A stretch of DNA of 64,000 nucleotides from a virus. The DNA lies in IMG/VR virus record IMGVR_UViG_3300028569_000022, positions 27,441 to 91,440 of that record; one strand, 5' to 3'. Within the stretch, counting starts at the first letter, position 1. Each line of letters starts with the position of its first letter. Shown here one piece after another: positions 42,799 through 51,600 of this stretch. The notes below the pieces were generated by a model that did no database searches, was not told where the DNA came from, and worked only from the letters and a program-made list of their open reading frames with translations. The position numbers were made by a program, and so were the translations under genes.

Positions 42799-42993
42799 CT
42801 ATTTACGGCAAAATAGTCTGTGAATCCAACTATACCAGTCGGACCACTCGACTGCAAATACGAGTTTAGTCCAGCAAATACTAACCAAAAACATAATATT
42901 GTTAATAAAATAACCGTATTTTGGTTTGGTGTGTGCCATTGCTTCAGTAACTAATTTTTCTGTTTGTTCTGGAGTGAGATTTATTGTTTTCAT
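42799..42993 (-). CDS. Small protein with one hydrophobic segment
   Basis: 64 residues. A helical N-terminus (MKTINLTPEQTEKLVTEAMA) is followed by a hydrophobic stretch (YGYFINNIMFLVSICWTKLV) and a Trp-rich end (WSDWYSWIHRLFCRK). It could be a membrane-anchored peptide. Not recognised. Confidence 0.55.
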   Translation of the reverse strand: MKTINLTPEQTEKLVTEAMAHTKPKYGYFINNIMFLVSICWTKLVFAVEWSDWYSWIHRLFCRK

Positions 42994-43034
42994 TTCATCT
43001 ATAATACTACTTAACTATTGTGGACAGCTCAACG

Positions 43035-43466
43035 TTATTCCGCTTGCTTTTCAAATGTTGATCCAGCTAGACCAACTGGAGTAGTTAATGTGGTTGCTGT
43101 GAATTGCATATACACTCCGTTGGTTTGATTACAAGACTCGCATTTAAATGTGTTTTTTTGATTCAGTTTGATGAAAGTTGTGTTCGGTTGCTGACAATAC
43201 GCACACGACAATTGAACCGTAAAGTTAGCTAACTTGTCTAATGCTTCAAGCTCAACAAATTCTCGTGAAATTCTTTCTCTTTGAGCAAGAAACGTATTTA
43301 TTGCAAAAAAACATACAATTTGAACTAGAATTGCTAGCCAAAACCAAGAAAAAAAGTTTCCAGCAATTGATGGTCCAACAAATCCACAAATCGTAGCCAC
43401 ACAAGCTGTGGCTAGAACGGAAATACCTATTACTATTAAATCAAATTTGCTTAAAAATTTATTCAT
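43035..43466 (-). CDS. Membrane protein with C4 zinc ribbon
   Basis: 143 residues. Two hydrophobic segments (LIVIGISVLATACVATICGF and SWFWLAILVQIVCFFAINTF) precede a cytoplasmic part with CAYC and CESC pairs 24 residues apart (LSCAYCQQPNTTF...FKCESCNQTNG), a zinc-ribbon pattern. Its start overlaps the upstream gene's stop by 4 nt. Role unknown; phage membrane zinc-ribbon proteins are rarely characterised. Confidence 0.65.
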   Translation of the reverse strand: MNKFLSKFDLIVIGISVLATACVATICGFVGPSIAGNFFSWFWLAILVQIVCFFAINTFLAQRERISREFVELEALDKLANFTVQLSCAYCQQPNTTFIKLNQKNTFKCESCNQTNGVYMQFTATTLTTPVGLAGSTFEKQAE

Positions 43467-43696
43467 TTCTCTGTAACCTTATTGTAAAGAATGTCTGTTG
43501 CTGAATCCACGTATTTTTGAATTTTTAATGGTTCGAGGTCAAAGCTATCAAATGGGATTTTTTTATCTTCGCACTTGTCCCCAATAATGTCAATAGCGTC
43601 TTTAAGTGCAGCCCAGCGACACAACTCATATAAAGACATATCAGCAATAATAACTTCTTTTTTAGGGTACTCTTGTTGTTTGGTGTTTTTCTTCAT
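43463..43696 (-). CDS. Small hypothetical protein
   Basis: 77 residues, charged, helical (IADMSLYELCRWAALKDAID; DSATDILYNKVTEK). Overlaps both neighbours by 4 nt (ATGA), so it is translationally coupled in a three-gene unit. No family recognised. Confidence 0.6.
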   Translation of the reverse strand: MKKNTKQQEYPKKEVIIADMSLYELCRWAALKDAIDIIGDKCEDKKIPFDSFDLEPLKIQKYVDSATDILYNKVTEK

Positions 43697-43971
43697 CGAG
43701 AGGGAGTATACTCTACTTTCTTCATTGAAGACAACGAGAATTTTACCGTTTCCTCAAATATTTCTTCTGGAAGCTGCTCAACAAACGTTAAAATACCCGT
43801 GTTGACTGCGTTGTTGAAATCTTCTATTGTTAGATAGAATGGTTCTGCCCCAGGAATATACAAAAATTGATAATAATCCTTAGATTCTTCTAAAAAAATT
43901 AAAAAATCTCCAGCTCTGATTTTATCAAAACTATAAAAACCTCGTTTGATGGGTAAAAAATCTTTCTGCAT
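43693..43971 (-). CDS. Small hypothetical protein
   Basis: 92 residues. Beta-rich start (IKRGFYSFDKIRAGDFLIFL), then YQFLYIPGAEPFYLTIEDFN, a small barrel-like pattern, with a C-terminal LSSMKKVEYTPSR. First gene of the coupled minus-strand trio, divergent from the portal gene. Unknown function. Confidence 0.6.
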   Translation of the reverse strand: MQKDFLPIKRGFYSFDKIRAGDFLIFLEESKDYYQFLYIPGAEPFYLTIEDFNNAVNTGILTFVEQLPEEIFEETVKFSLSSMKKVEYTPSR

Positions 43972-44045
43972 TCATTAATAATTACACAAAAAATTAAATA
44001 AATAAACCTTTCGATCACTATATCATTGAAATAAATCAAATGGCC

Positions 44046-44053
44046 TTTAAATA
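44046..44053 (+). promoter_or_regulatory. Late-promoter-like box before the portal gene
   Basis: TTTAAATA five bases before the ATG at 44059; a second, ATTAAATAAATAA, lies at about 43993-44005. Confidence 0.45.
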
Positions 44054-44058
44054 CTAAT

Positions 44059-45936
44059 ATGACCTATAGACCCTATACAAATAATGCTGGGGTACCTGGA
44101 AGTTCTACTGCATCAGTAAAACCTCAACCGTATCCACAAACTTCATTATTAGGAGCCTTCGTATCTCGTTTGCCGTATGCATATCAAATCATTGATACGA
44201 TGGTAAAAAATAACCCAAAGTTCTATGAGTTCAAGAACCAATCCTCTAAAAAAGAGGAGATGTTACAAGATCAGTCTGTATTTTTAAATCAAACACAAAC
44301 GTTAGATAACTACGGTAACGGAACTCCGGGATCATTTGCAATAAACAAAGATTATCAAGCATTTGTATATGCAACCGTCGATAAAGACAAACAACGTAGA
44401 TTGTCTGACTACAGAAGAATGGCAGCGTATGCTGAGCTTGCTGATTGTTTAGATGAAATATGTGACGAGTGTATAGTAACGGACGAAAACGGAGATATTA
44501 TTAAATTTCAAGTCAAAGGATCATACAGCAAAAATATTCAAGACTCTCTTAAAAAAGAATTTGATAATTTTATACAAATATATGATTTGGAGCATAATGG
44601 TTGGGAAAAATTCCGTCAATTGCTCGTCGAAGGTGAAATTTTTTACGAAACTTTAATTAAAAACAAAAGAGAGGATCTTGGCGTTATTGGGTTAGTTTCT
44701 ATACCGTCAGATTTAGTAAATCCAGTATATCACAACGTACAAAACGAAATTATTAAAGGATACTTGTTGCGTAAACCAATAATAGGACCAACACAGTCAA
44801 TTAATACTGAAGATCAAGAAGAGCTGATTTTTCTTCAAAAAGCTCAGGTCAGCTATGTTAACTCTGGTTGTTGGAATGAATTCAAAACTATGAGAATTCC
44901 CTTCATTGAGAATTCTAAAAGAGCATATCGCCAGTTAAGTCTTATAGAAGATTCAGTTGTAATTTATCGTTTGGTCCGAGCACCTGAGAGGTTGGTATTT
45001 AAAGTTTATACAGGAAACATGCCTCCACCAAAAGCTGAATCATATATTAAAAGTTTAATGATGAAATATTGGTCTAAAAAGACCTTTAATGGAGCAGAGG
45101 GCAAAACAGCTAACGTATATGATCCCCAATCCATGTTAGATTCTTATTGGTTTCCAGTCGATGCTCAAGGACACGGAACGGATGTTAACCCAATTACTAC
45201 TTCTACAAATTTAGGTGAAATTAAAGATTTGGATTATTTTCTAACAAAGTTGTACAAGAGTTTAAAGGTTCCAATTTCCAGATTCATGACTCCTGGCGAT
45301 CCATTCAAGGATGGAACAGAAATAACTAGAGACGAATTACGTTTTGCTAGGTTTATTATTAGAATTCAATCTCAGTTTGCTTCGGGCATCAAACAAACTT
45401 TTATTACCCATTTAAAGTTAAAAGGATTGTGGAAAGACTATAATTTAAAAGAGCAATCAATAAAAATTAAATTTAATGAACCAACGTCGTTTATGACGAT
45501 GCGGAATCAACAAATTTTAAGTTTGAGGTTTGAAAATTATAATGCTGCTACTCAAGGAGATGCTATATCGAAGTCGTATGCCCAAAAATATTATTTAGAC
45601 ATGACTGCTGAGTTAATGACAGAAAACAGAGAATGGCTCAGAAAAGATGCGGCTCTTAAGTGGGAGTTGGGTCAGATCGAAGCATCAGGACCAAATTTCA
45701 GAGAACAATTAGCATCACAACAAGGTGGTGGAGAAGCTGCTCTTGATGATGGTGGCGGAGAAGCTCCTGCTCCTGATCTCGGAGGTGGAGGAGCGCCTGA
45801 ATCTTCAGATATTCCTGAATTTGGCGGCGGAGAAGCTCCTGATGCTGGTGGCGGAGAAGCTCCTGCTCCTGAGGCGGGTGGCGGAGAAGCTCTTGCTCCT
45901 AATGCGGGTGGCGGAGAAGCTCCTGCTTCAGTGTAA
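44059..45936 (+). CDS. Portal vertex protein (T4 gp20-like)
   Basis: 625 residues. Portal hallmarks of the T4 family are plain: RLSDYRRMAAYAELADCLDE followed by ICDECIVTDENGDIIKFQVK; EKFRQLLVEGEIFYETLIKN; YRLVRAPERLVFKVYTGNMP; KSLKVPISRFMTPGDPFKDG and TEITRDELRFARFIIRIQSQ. It forms the dodecameric channel through which DNA enters the head. Unusual: the last 65 residues are a low-complexity Gly/Ala/Pro/Glu tail with repeated GGGEAPAP units, absent from T4 gp20. Encoded before gp13, an unknown and gp4, so this is the head-vertex gene group. Confidence 0.93.
   Translation: MTYRPYTNNAGVPGSSTASVKPQPYPQTSLLGAFVSRLPYAYQIIDTMVKNNPKFYEFKNQSSKKEEMLQDQSVFLNQTQTLDNYGNGTPGSFAINKDYQAFVYATVDKDKQRRLSDYRRMAAYAELADCLDEICDECIVTDENGDIIKFQVKGSYSKNIQDSLKKEFDNFIQIYDLEHNGWEKFRQLLVEGEIFYETLIKNKREDLGVIGLVSIPSDLVNPVYHNVQNEIIKGYLLRKPIIGPTQSINTEDQEELIFLQKAQVSYVNSGCWNEFKTMRIPFIENSKRAYRQLSLIEDSVVIYRLVRAPERLVFKVYTGNMPPPKAESYIKSLMMKYWSKKTFNGAEGKTANVYDPQSMLDSYWFPVDAQGHGTDVNPITTSTNLGEIKDLDYFLTKLYKSLKVPISRFMTPGDPFKDGTEITRDELRFARFIIRIQSQFASGIKQTFITHLKLKGLWKDYNLKEQSIKIKFNEPTSFMTMRNQQILSLRFENYNAATQGDAISKSYAQKYYLDMTAELMTENREWLRKDAALKWELGQIEASGPNFREQLASQQGGGEAALDDGGGEAPAPDLGGGGAPESSDIPEFGGGEAPDAGGGEAPAPEAGGGEALAPNAGGGEAPASV
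45724..45933 (+). repeat. GGGEAPAP-coding repeats in the portal C-terminus
   Basis: Imperfect 24-30 bp repeats of ggtggcggagaagctcctgc. The unit is used about six times, with GGGEAP variants, just before the portal stop. Confidence 0.8.
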
Positions 45937-45979
45937 TGTTAATGAGTTAATACTCACTTGTGCTTATTCGGGTAACTTT

Positions 45980-45988
45980 GATAAATAA
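45980..45988 (+). promoter_or_regulatory. Late-promoter-like box
   Basis: GATAAATAA five bases before the ATG at 45994. Confidence 0.45.
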
Positions 45989-45993
45989 TAAAC

Positions 45994-46860
45994 ATGCCTG
46001 GACCAGTAATACCAATCGGTTATAAAGGAGGAACTAATTACAATCCCTCTATTACAACATACGAAGAGCTCTCAATACGTTTACAACGACAGCTTGGTGC
46101 TCCGTTAATCAACTTAGAGATATCAGACGAACAAGTTTATGATTGTATTACAGATGCAATTGAATATTTTACGAAATGGGCAGGATATACGGAGGAGTAT
46201 CTAATATTCAGTTCTAAGCTCTACACTACTGGTTATGGAATTAAAATAGAAAACCTTGTAAATAACACTCCTGAATTAACCTCAAGTAATACTCCAAGTC
46301 TTTCGACGTCTTATGATTACGATTTGGCAAGCTATAGAAAGGTAATAGATTGCTTTGAGTTTTCTAAAGGAGAAGATACTGGTATTAATACGCTGTTTAC
46401 AATGGAACAATCAATGGCGCAACAAGTTTATTCGAGTTATATGGTGGGTAACTTTGGGTTTGACTTAGTAACTTGGGAAGTACTTAAAGGATTTATTGAT
46501 ACTAGAAATAAAGTACTTGCAATGGTTCCTCACTTTAGATTTGATGCTAGAGAACAACTGTTAAGGATTATTCCTGAACCTACTTCTAATCACACGTATT
46601 TAGGTATAGTTGGATGTTATATAGAGCGTCCCATCAAACATTTAATTAGTGAAAGATATGTACAAAAATTAGCATTAGCAAAAATGAAGATTGCTATTGC
46701 TAGAGTCAGAGAAAAATATAGCGGAACAAATTTATTTGGAGGTGGATCAGTAAACAGTCAAAGCTTGCTTTCAGAAGGTATTGCAGAAGTAGAAAAGTTC
46801 GAACAAGAAATCAGAGAGTCTTATATCGATAACACACCACCAACATTCTTTATTGGATAA
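45994..46860 (+). CDS. Neck protein (T4 gp13-like)
   Basis: 288 residues. The N-terminal region (TYEELSIRLQRQLGAPLINL, then EISDEQVYDCITDAIEYFTKWAGY) is the conserved gp13 opening. Other family blocks are DLASYRKVIDCFEFSKGEDT, FTMEQSMAQQVYSSYMVGNF and RFDAREQLLRIIPEPTS. It joins the portal vertex to the tail as part of the neck. Ends DNTPPTFFIG. Located between portal and gp4 genes with a late-type box upstream. Confidence 0.85.
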   Translation: MPGPVIPIGYKGGTNYNPSITTYEELSIRLQRQLGAPLINLEISDEQVYDCITDAIEYFTKWAGYTEEYLIFSSKLYTTGYGIKIENLVNNTPELTSSNTPSLSTSYDYDLASYRKVIDCFEFSKGEDTGINTLFTMEQSMAQQVYSSYMVGNFGFDLVTWEVLKGFIDTRNKVLAMVPHFRFDAREQLLRIIPEPTSNHTYLGIVGCYIERPIKHLISERYVQKLALAKMKIAIARVREKYSGTNLFGGGSVNSQSLLSEGIAEVEKFEQEIRESYIDNTPPTFFIG

Positions 46861-46877
46861 CAATTAAATATATTTAT

Positions 46878-47375
46878 ATGCAAGACAAAAAAGCAGTAGG
46901 TTCTACAGGATCCGTTAAAAAATACTCAGCAACATTACAAGCCAATGTAAATGAATCTAAATCTTCTTGGTTTGATAAAAATTTTAAATTTAAATCCGTA
47001 GCAGCTTTCGACAAAGCAACAACGGTAACATACGGAATTGTATGTGAGCCTAGCATTAATTTATCAGCAAAGTTTACAAAAGATCAATTAGACTCAATTG
47101 AAATTAAGGATAGTGCTGATTTTAAAGGACAACACCATCTTTTATTTCAACTTAAAGATAATCTTATTAGCAAGAGCGATATTATGAATGCTGAAAAAGT
47201 TATTCGAAAACTGGCTTCAAGATTGTATAAAAAAGTTACAAGCACTGAAGACATTAAAGAGATTGCAATACAAATTCAGCAAAGAGGGGTTAATAAATAT
47301 AGAGAAGATATTCATTCATTAGAAGAATCTCGTTTTGAATTTGATGCACTTTTTTTAAAAGTTATTAACTCTTGA
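46878..47375 (+). CDS. Hypothetical protein between gp13 and gp4
   Basis: 165 residues, charged and mixed alpha/beta (SSWFDKNFKFKSVAAFDKAT; SADFKGQHHLLFQLKDNLIS; AEKVIRKLASRLYKKVTSTE). No recognised motif. TTAAATAT box 6 nt before its start; the stop overlaps the TTG start of gp4 by 4 nt, so the pair is coupled. Position implies a head-completion or packaging accessory, but this is context only. Confidence 0.65.
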   Translation: MQDKKAVGSTGSVKKYSATLQANVNESKSSWFDKNFKFKSVAAFDKATTVTYGIVCEPSINLSAKFTKDQLDSIEIKDSADFKGQHHLLFQLKDNLISKSDIMNAEKVIRKLASRLYKKVTSTEDIKEIAIQIQQRGVNKYREDIHSLEESRFEFDALFLKVINS

Positions 47376-47818
47376 AAAAAAACTCAAAATATAGACAAGG
47401 CGTCTTCAGACCAAACTTTCCTGAAAAATATAAAGGAACGTTTCCAATATATTTTAGAAGCTCATATGAGTTAAAATTTCAAAAATGGGCTGACAACAAC
47501 TCCAACGTATTAACATGGGGATCTGAAACTATAATAATTCCTTACCCAAATCCACTAACGGGACGAGTATCTAGATATTTTACTGATTTTAACATAACCC
47601 TTAAAGATAAACGCGGAGAAATAAAAAGTTATATCATAGAAATTAAACCGTCCAGCCAACTTCTTCCGCCTTCACAAAAAGGAAAGAGCACCAAATCTTT
47701 AATTAGACAACAAACAGATTACGTTAAAAATCAAGCAAAATGGAAAGCTGCTGCTGAGTATGCTGAGCGCAAGGGAATGATTTTTACTATAATAACAGAA
47801 AAACACTTAGGGATTTGA
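47372..47818 (+). CDS. Head-completion nuclease (T4 gp4-like)
   Basis: 148 residues from a TTG start that overlaps the upstream stop. The family pattern is clear: YRQGVFRPNFPEKYKGTFPI, then YFRSSYELKFQKWADNNSNV, ETIIIPYPNPLTGRVSRYFT and DFNITLKDKRGEIKSYIIEI followed by KPSSQLLPP. D-x-N and E-x-K residues fit a PD-(D/E)xK-type nuclease, as established for T4 gp4/gp50. It completes heads before tail joining. It converges with, and overlaps by 12 nt, the S74 fibre gene on the minus strand. Confidence 0.85.
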   Translation: MKKNSKYRQGVFRPNFPEKYKGTFPIYFRSSYELKFQKWADNNSNVLTWGSETIIIPYPNPLTGRVSRYFTDFNITLKDKRGEIKSYIIEIKPSSQLLPPSQKGKSTKSLIRQQTDYVKNQAKWKAAAEYAERKGMIFTIITEKHLGI

Positions 47819-48712
47819 TGTGTTATTTAATTTAAGACAATCTATTTCTGCTTTTAATTCTTTTATTGCCTCTATTAGTACGCCAACTAAATTGCCATAC
47901 GCTACGGTTTTAATTCCGCTTACTTCGCTAACTACTTGAGGAACAATAGACTCGACCTCTTGAGCAATTACTCCAACGTGAGAGCTTTCGTCATCTTTTC
48001 TCTGGAATTCTACTCCACGCAACAGCATTACTTTTGATAACGCATTATCAATCGTGTTAACATTCTTTTTAATACTAGCGTCAGAAAAAGAAGCAATATC
48101 ACCAGAAGTTGTTAATCTTCCGTCTGAATCCAAATTCATTCGAACGGATCCTGAATGATGCCATCGGAGATTTGGAAGTTGATCTGATCCAAAAGTATCA
48201 TTGTGCCAGAATTGAGATCCATCCAAAGCTTTTGAAAAAGTAATTTTCCCACCGTTTATTTTATCATTCTGTCTTGATAGGACGAGATTGTCAACTTCTG
48301 TCTCTCCACTAAGTGTTGCTCCATTCTTAATGGTTACGTTTCCTGTACACAAGTTGAAACTTAATGGTCTTAATTCATTACTTTGACTTAATGTCTCTCC
48401 GTCCTTTGTTATTTTAAATGAGTGAGTTTCACCATCGTTCTGTTCAATGACACTAGCTTTTTCGTTGAAATGTATTACTTGATCTTTAAACGCAACGTCC
48501 GATAAAAAATTTGCATGTTTAGAGACGTTTATCCTAAGAAAATTCACACAAGAATCATCAATGGTACTTACAAATCCATCCGCATTTGTTGTAACAAATT
48601 GGTCAAGATTAAATCTAGCCTCTTTATTAACCGTTGAATCAAATCCCAATATCCATTTGTTGTGTTTATTATCCGAAACGGTCAGCTTTGATATTTGTTG
48701 TATGTCAGTCAT
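47807..48712 (-). CDS. Tail fibre/spike with C-terminal S74 chaperone domain
   Basis: 301 residues. N-terminal strands (KLTVSDNKHNKWILGFDSTV) lead to a Ser/Asp-rich beta rod (GNVTIKNGATLSGETEVDNL). Residues about 205-300 are an intramolecular chaperone auto-processing domain (peptidase S74): SDASIKKNVNTIDNALSKVM, LLRGVEFQRKD, VGVIAQEVESIVPQVVSEV and AYGNLVGVLIEAIKELKAEI. The Ser-Asp at the start of the domain is the autocleavage site in characterised relatives. Overlaps the gp4 gene by 12 nt tail to tail. Confidence 0.85.
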   Translation of the reverse strand: MTDIQQISKLTVSDNKHNKWILGFDSTVNKEARFNLDQFVTTNADGFVSTIDDSCVNFLRINVSKHANFLSDVAFKDQVIHFNEKASVIEQNDGETHSFKITKDGETLSQSNELRPLSFNLCTGNVTIKNGATLSGETEVDNLVLSRQNDKINGGKITFSKALDGSQFWHNDTFGSDQLPNLRWHHSGSVRMNLDSDGRLTTSGDIASFSDASIKKNVNTIDNALSKVMLLRGVEFQRKDDESSHVGVIAQEVESIVPQVVSEVSGIKTVAYGNLVGVLIEAIKELKAEIDCLKLNNTSNP

Positions 48713-48752
48713 TTCTATGATTATTTTAAATTGTATTGGGTTTCCTTAACCA

Positions 48753-50210
48753 TTAGTGGCGAGGACAATGAGGTGTTGGTGTAGGAGTGCGAAATGGGCA
48801 CGGAGATGGAGTTGGTGAAGGGGCACAACGTGGTGACGGGAGTGGTTCTGGAGTTGATGAAGGTGTTGGTATTGGAACCGGAGCACATTCAACTATTACG
48901 GGATTTAGTATAGCATTTACAGACATGAAATTTACTCTTCCTTCAGTAAAGACTCCAGTAAAGCGCGCGCCATGTACGTTGTCTCCTTGCAATGAATATC
49001 CAAACGGCATTCCTAATCTGCTCTTGTGGAATATAACATCCGCTCTTATTATGTTATTAACCGACACGTACATAACTAGTCTGTTCGAATCAGTTTCAAA
49101 ACCAGACCCATCAGTGTAGTATAGAGTATCATTATATATAGCATCTAAATACACCACACTTTGGTGATCTGCTTCACAACCCATCAGGCAATATTTGATT
49201 ACCTTAGGAGGTAATGAAGGAGTTGGAGTAGGTGAAGCGATTATTGCAATAGTTGGAGTTGGAGTAACAGTTACGGTCGGAGTTACAGTCGGAGTTACGG
49301 TCGGAGTTACGGTCGGAGTTGGCGTAGGTGAAGGAGTAACTCTCATTGGTACACACGGTTGACGTTTGTCAATAATCGTGGTTTTATATAACTCATAAAA
49401 ATCTGCAGCTTGCTGTTGAGTAAGTCCTTTAAGAATTGCCACAAACGAGAGATGTTGCTCAGAAAAAAACGAATTTTGCAGAAGATTATTTGAATTATAT
49501 CCACCGATGTATAAATTTATGTTTGGAAGAACGTCTAGTGTTGGATGTGGAGTTGGAGTTTCGTTAGTAACTACAGATTGAGCTATTCCGTTCTTGTGAA
49601 TGAATGCCTCGTTGGCTCCTGAACGTGATGCTAACCAAAACCCTGGAGAGCCGCTTATTTCTGTAGTTAGTGTCTCGGATTTATATGAACTAAAAAATCT
49701 TACTGGACCAATTTCGCTTATATCTAGTCCTAATTTAGCCTGTTGGCTTTCATAGGCTCCAACCGTACCGTATTCTGTAGTAGAAGGTCGATATTGAGGA
49801 TCAATTACTTCAACAACTAATGAAACATTGTTTGGAGAAAAGCCAGCAGATAGCGGATTTAATGTTGTATCAATAAAACTTGTTGAATTTCCGGAAAAAT
49901 TAGCTCCGCACAAATTCCAACTAACGCCATAAGCAACAGCATCAAAATACCCTAGTTGTTCTTCTTGTGCACAGAGACACGGATGCTCCGTGTATCCCAG
50001 ACCGCCGATTGAATATACGGTTGGAGAAATTCCTACATTTTTATCAGTAGTTAAGAACCAACACGCAACATCATTCCATAATCCTAAGTCATATAGACCT
50101 TCCACAAATCTGAACACCATTCTACGATTTTTAGATTGAGGAGTTAAAGAAGAAATTCTATTAAAGTACTCCTGGACTTTTAAAAATGAAATATTGGATG
50201 TTATAAACAT
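48753..50210 (-). CDS. Fibre-type protein with Pro/Thr stalk, FGY module and Cys/Pro tail
   Basis: 485 residues. Residues 1-290 are a globular beta region with FVGLYDLGLWNDVACWF-like and LYIGGYNSNN wording, which resembles LamG/concanavalin-like folds (FFSSYKSETL, GFWLASRSGANEAFIHKNGI). Residues about 295-330 are a TPTVTPTVTPTV stalk. Then comes the shared FGY module: IIRADVIFHKSRLGMPFGYS and RFTGVFTEGRVNFMSV. The C-terminus is Pro/Cys-rich (SPRCAPSPTPSPCPFRTPTP). Three proteins in this window use the same module after or near a Pro/Thr stalk. Receptor contact inferred. Confidence 0.72.
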   Translation of the reverse strand: MFITSNISFLKVQEYFNRISSLTPQSKNRRMVFRFVEGLYDLGLWNDVACWFLTTDKNVGISPTVYSIGGLGYTEHPCLCAQEEQLGYFDAVAYGVSWNLCGANFSGNSTSFIDTTLNPLSAGFSPNNVSLVVEVIDPQYRPSTTEYGTVGAYESQQAKLGLDISEIGPVRFFSSYKSETLTTEISGSPGFWLASRSGANEAFIHKNGIAQSVVTNETPTPHPTLDVLPNINLYIGGYNSNNLLQNSFFSEQHLSFVAILKGLTQQQAADFYELYKTTIIDKRQPCVPMRVTPSPTPTPTVTPTVTPTVTPTVTVTPTPTIAIIASPTPTPSLPPKVIKYCLMGCEADHQSVVYLDAIYNDTLYYTDGSGFETDSNRLVMYVSVNNIIRADVIFHKSRLGMPFGYSLQGDNVHGARFTGVFTEGRVNFMSVNAILNPVIVECAPVPIPTPSSTPEPLPSPRCAPSPTPSPCPFRTPTPTPHCPRH

Positions 50211-50214
50211 AAAA

Positions 50215-51369
50215 TTACCATATAGAAGACTTGTTTTTGTAGTCCCATCTCAGAGAGCATGAATAGTTTGAAGACAGGATTATGTATTGTGATGAAGTGC
50301 AATCGTTTCTTACGAAGTTGAAGTCAGAACTCGTAATAGTTATTACTGACGTACTTTTATTTGTTAGAGTATAAAGCGTGCCTTTAACTCCGTTTACAAA
50401 TCTTTCTATTGTTACATCTGAGTCTGAATGTAACTCTACATCATTTCCTTTTCTTGGTAGTTCTGTGCATTCTGAAGCTATTGTGGTTGCTGTATCGAAT
50501 ACGACAAGAGAAGGATCAGTTGAGGCAAATGAACTACCAAAATCAGTTTTTTTAGTCCAAATGCTTCCTTTAACTAAAACGTCTGCTCCAAATGTAGCAA
50601 GATCTTCACAGCAAAGAGTGTGGACTGTAGTCTGATTTGCTGAGAGTATATTTGAAGTAGTGTGATGAGAGGATAACCTATCAGTTGTAGCAAATCCTGC
50701 TGATAAAATATTTGATCTCGTATTATATGCGGACAGAGAAACTATTGAAGCATTAGTAGCAGTCAACGAACCTGTTTTAAGTGTTGTTGAAAAAATTTCT
50801 CCAGAAGCACTAATATTTCCTAAAACGGTAAATCTTTCATTCGGTTCTGTTGTGTTTACTCCAATGAATCCAGGACGCTCTTGTGTGCCTTCTATATAAA
50901 ATACGCTATTTCCACTATCTGTAAAATTTGCAATAGCATTATTCCCTGTCTGATCTACATTTAAAGCGGGTCCGTCTCCAGTATTTGTAATGGTTACTGC
51001 TGATGTAGCATAAACAAGAGTTTCAATACGAGAGAATTCTCCATCAATTTGAATGTTGCCTTTAACTCTTAAGTCTCGCTCTACTGTCACGTCTCTACCA
51101 AAATATACATCATGTACAACCGAAAGATTGTGTGCAACCGTTAAGTCGTTTCCAACTAGTACGTTGTTTCCAAACGTTCCGTTTATATCTGCTGTCAGGC
51201 TTTGTGTTGTGATTAGATCACCTTGTGAATAAAACTCTCCTGTGAAGGGAGAATCAAACGAAGCAATAGGATCGTATCCTTTATCTGGATACTTTGCATC
51301 TCTAATCTCATTCGCAGGCACAGAATGGTGATTAAATCTGTGAAATTTTTGATGGAGTCTGTTGCTCAT
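50215..51369 (-). CDS. Beta-rod virion protein
   Basis: 384 residues with repeated short strands: SLTADINGTFGNNVLVGNDL, TVAHNLSVVHDVYFGRDVTV and ERDLRVKGNIQIDGEFSRIE, a pattern of stacked 8-12 residue repeats typical of phage fibre shafts. Then GTQERPGFIGVNTTEPNERF, close to the VGVNTEAPTEALDV of the long coiled-coil fibre tip. C-terminal part (CTSSQYIILSSNYSCSLRWD) is a small beta domain. A TTAAATAA box lies upstream on the minus strand. Directly upstream of the 48753 gene, 4 nt apart. Confidence 0.72.
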   Translation of the reverse strand: MSNRLHQKFHRFNHHSVPANEIRDAKYPDKGYDPIASFDSPFTGEFYSQGDLITTQSLTADINGTFGNNVLVGNDLTVAHNLSVVHDVYFGRDVTVERDLRVKGNIQIDGEFSRIETLVYATSAVTITNTGDGPALNVDQTGNNAIANFTDSGNSVFYIEGTQERPGFIGVNTTEPNERFTVLGNISASGEIFSTTLKTGSLTATNASIVSLSAYNTRSNILSAGFATTDRLSSHHTTSNILSANQTTVHTLCCEDLATFGADVLVKGSIWTKKTDFGSSFASTDPSLVVFDTATTIASECTELPRKGNDVELHSDSDVTIERFVNGVKGTLYTLTNKSTSVITITSSDFNFVRNDCTSSQYIILSSNYSCSLRWDYKNKSSIW

Positions 51370-51378
51370 TGTCGAAGA

Positions 51379-51386
51379 TTATTTAA
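51379..51386 (-). promoter_or_regulatory. Late-promoter-like box
   Basis: TTAAATAA on the minus strand, nine bases before the start codon of the gene ending at 51369. Confidence 0.45.
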
Positions 51387-51559
51387 TCGAACCAGGACTT
51401 AAAAACCGACAAATCCAATTCTTCTAATTGGGTTATCAGCATTTCGATAGCAACTTCGCACTCCTTAGTCGAATTTAAACTACTTGCCAGCACGTCTATG
51501 ATATTGTTTTCTATTAAATCTTCAACTATTGCTTCTATCTCGTTGTTTTTGCTGTGCAT
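51383..51559 (-). CDS. Small acidic hypothetical protein (58 residues)
   Basis: Start chosen at the ATG at 51559 (MHSKNNEIEAIVEDLIENNI); a TTG at 51580 would add seven residues but would place the GATAAATA box at 51571-51578 inside the gene. Helical, acidic, ends VFKSWFD. It is divergent from the Gly-rich gene, and the two boxes for the divergent genes lie 10 bases apart. Confidence 0.55.
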   Translation of the reverse strand: MHSKNNEIEAIVEDLIENNIIDVLASSLNSTKECEVAIEMLITQLEELDLSVFKSWFD

Positions 51560-51570
51560 AAATGTATTGC

Positions 51571-51596
51571 TATTTATCAACTTGCAGCTTAAATAA
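51571..51596. promoter_or_regulatory. Divergent pair of late-promoter-like boxes
   Basis: GATAAATA on the minus strand (51571-51578) and TTAAATAA on the plus strand (51589-51596), each immediately upstream of a start codon (51559 minus, 51601 plus). Confidence 0.5.
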
Positions 51597-51600
51597 ATTT

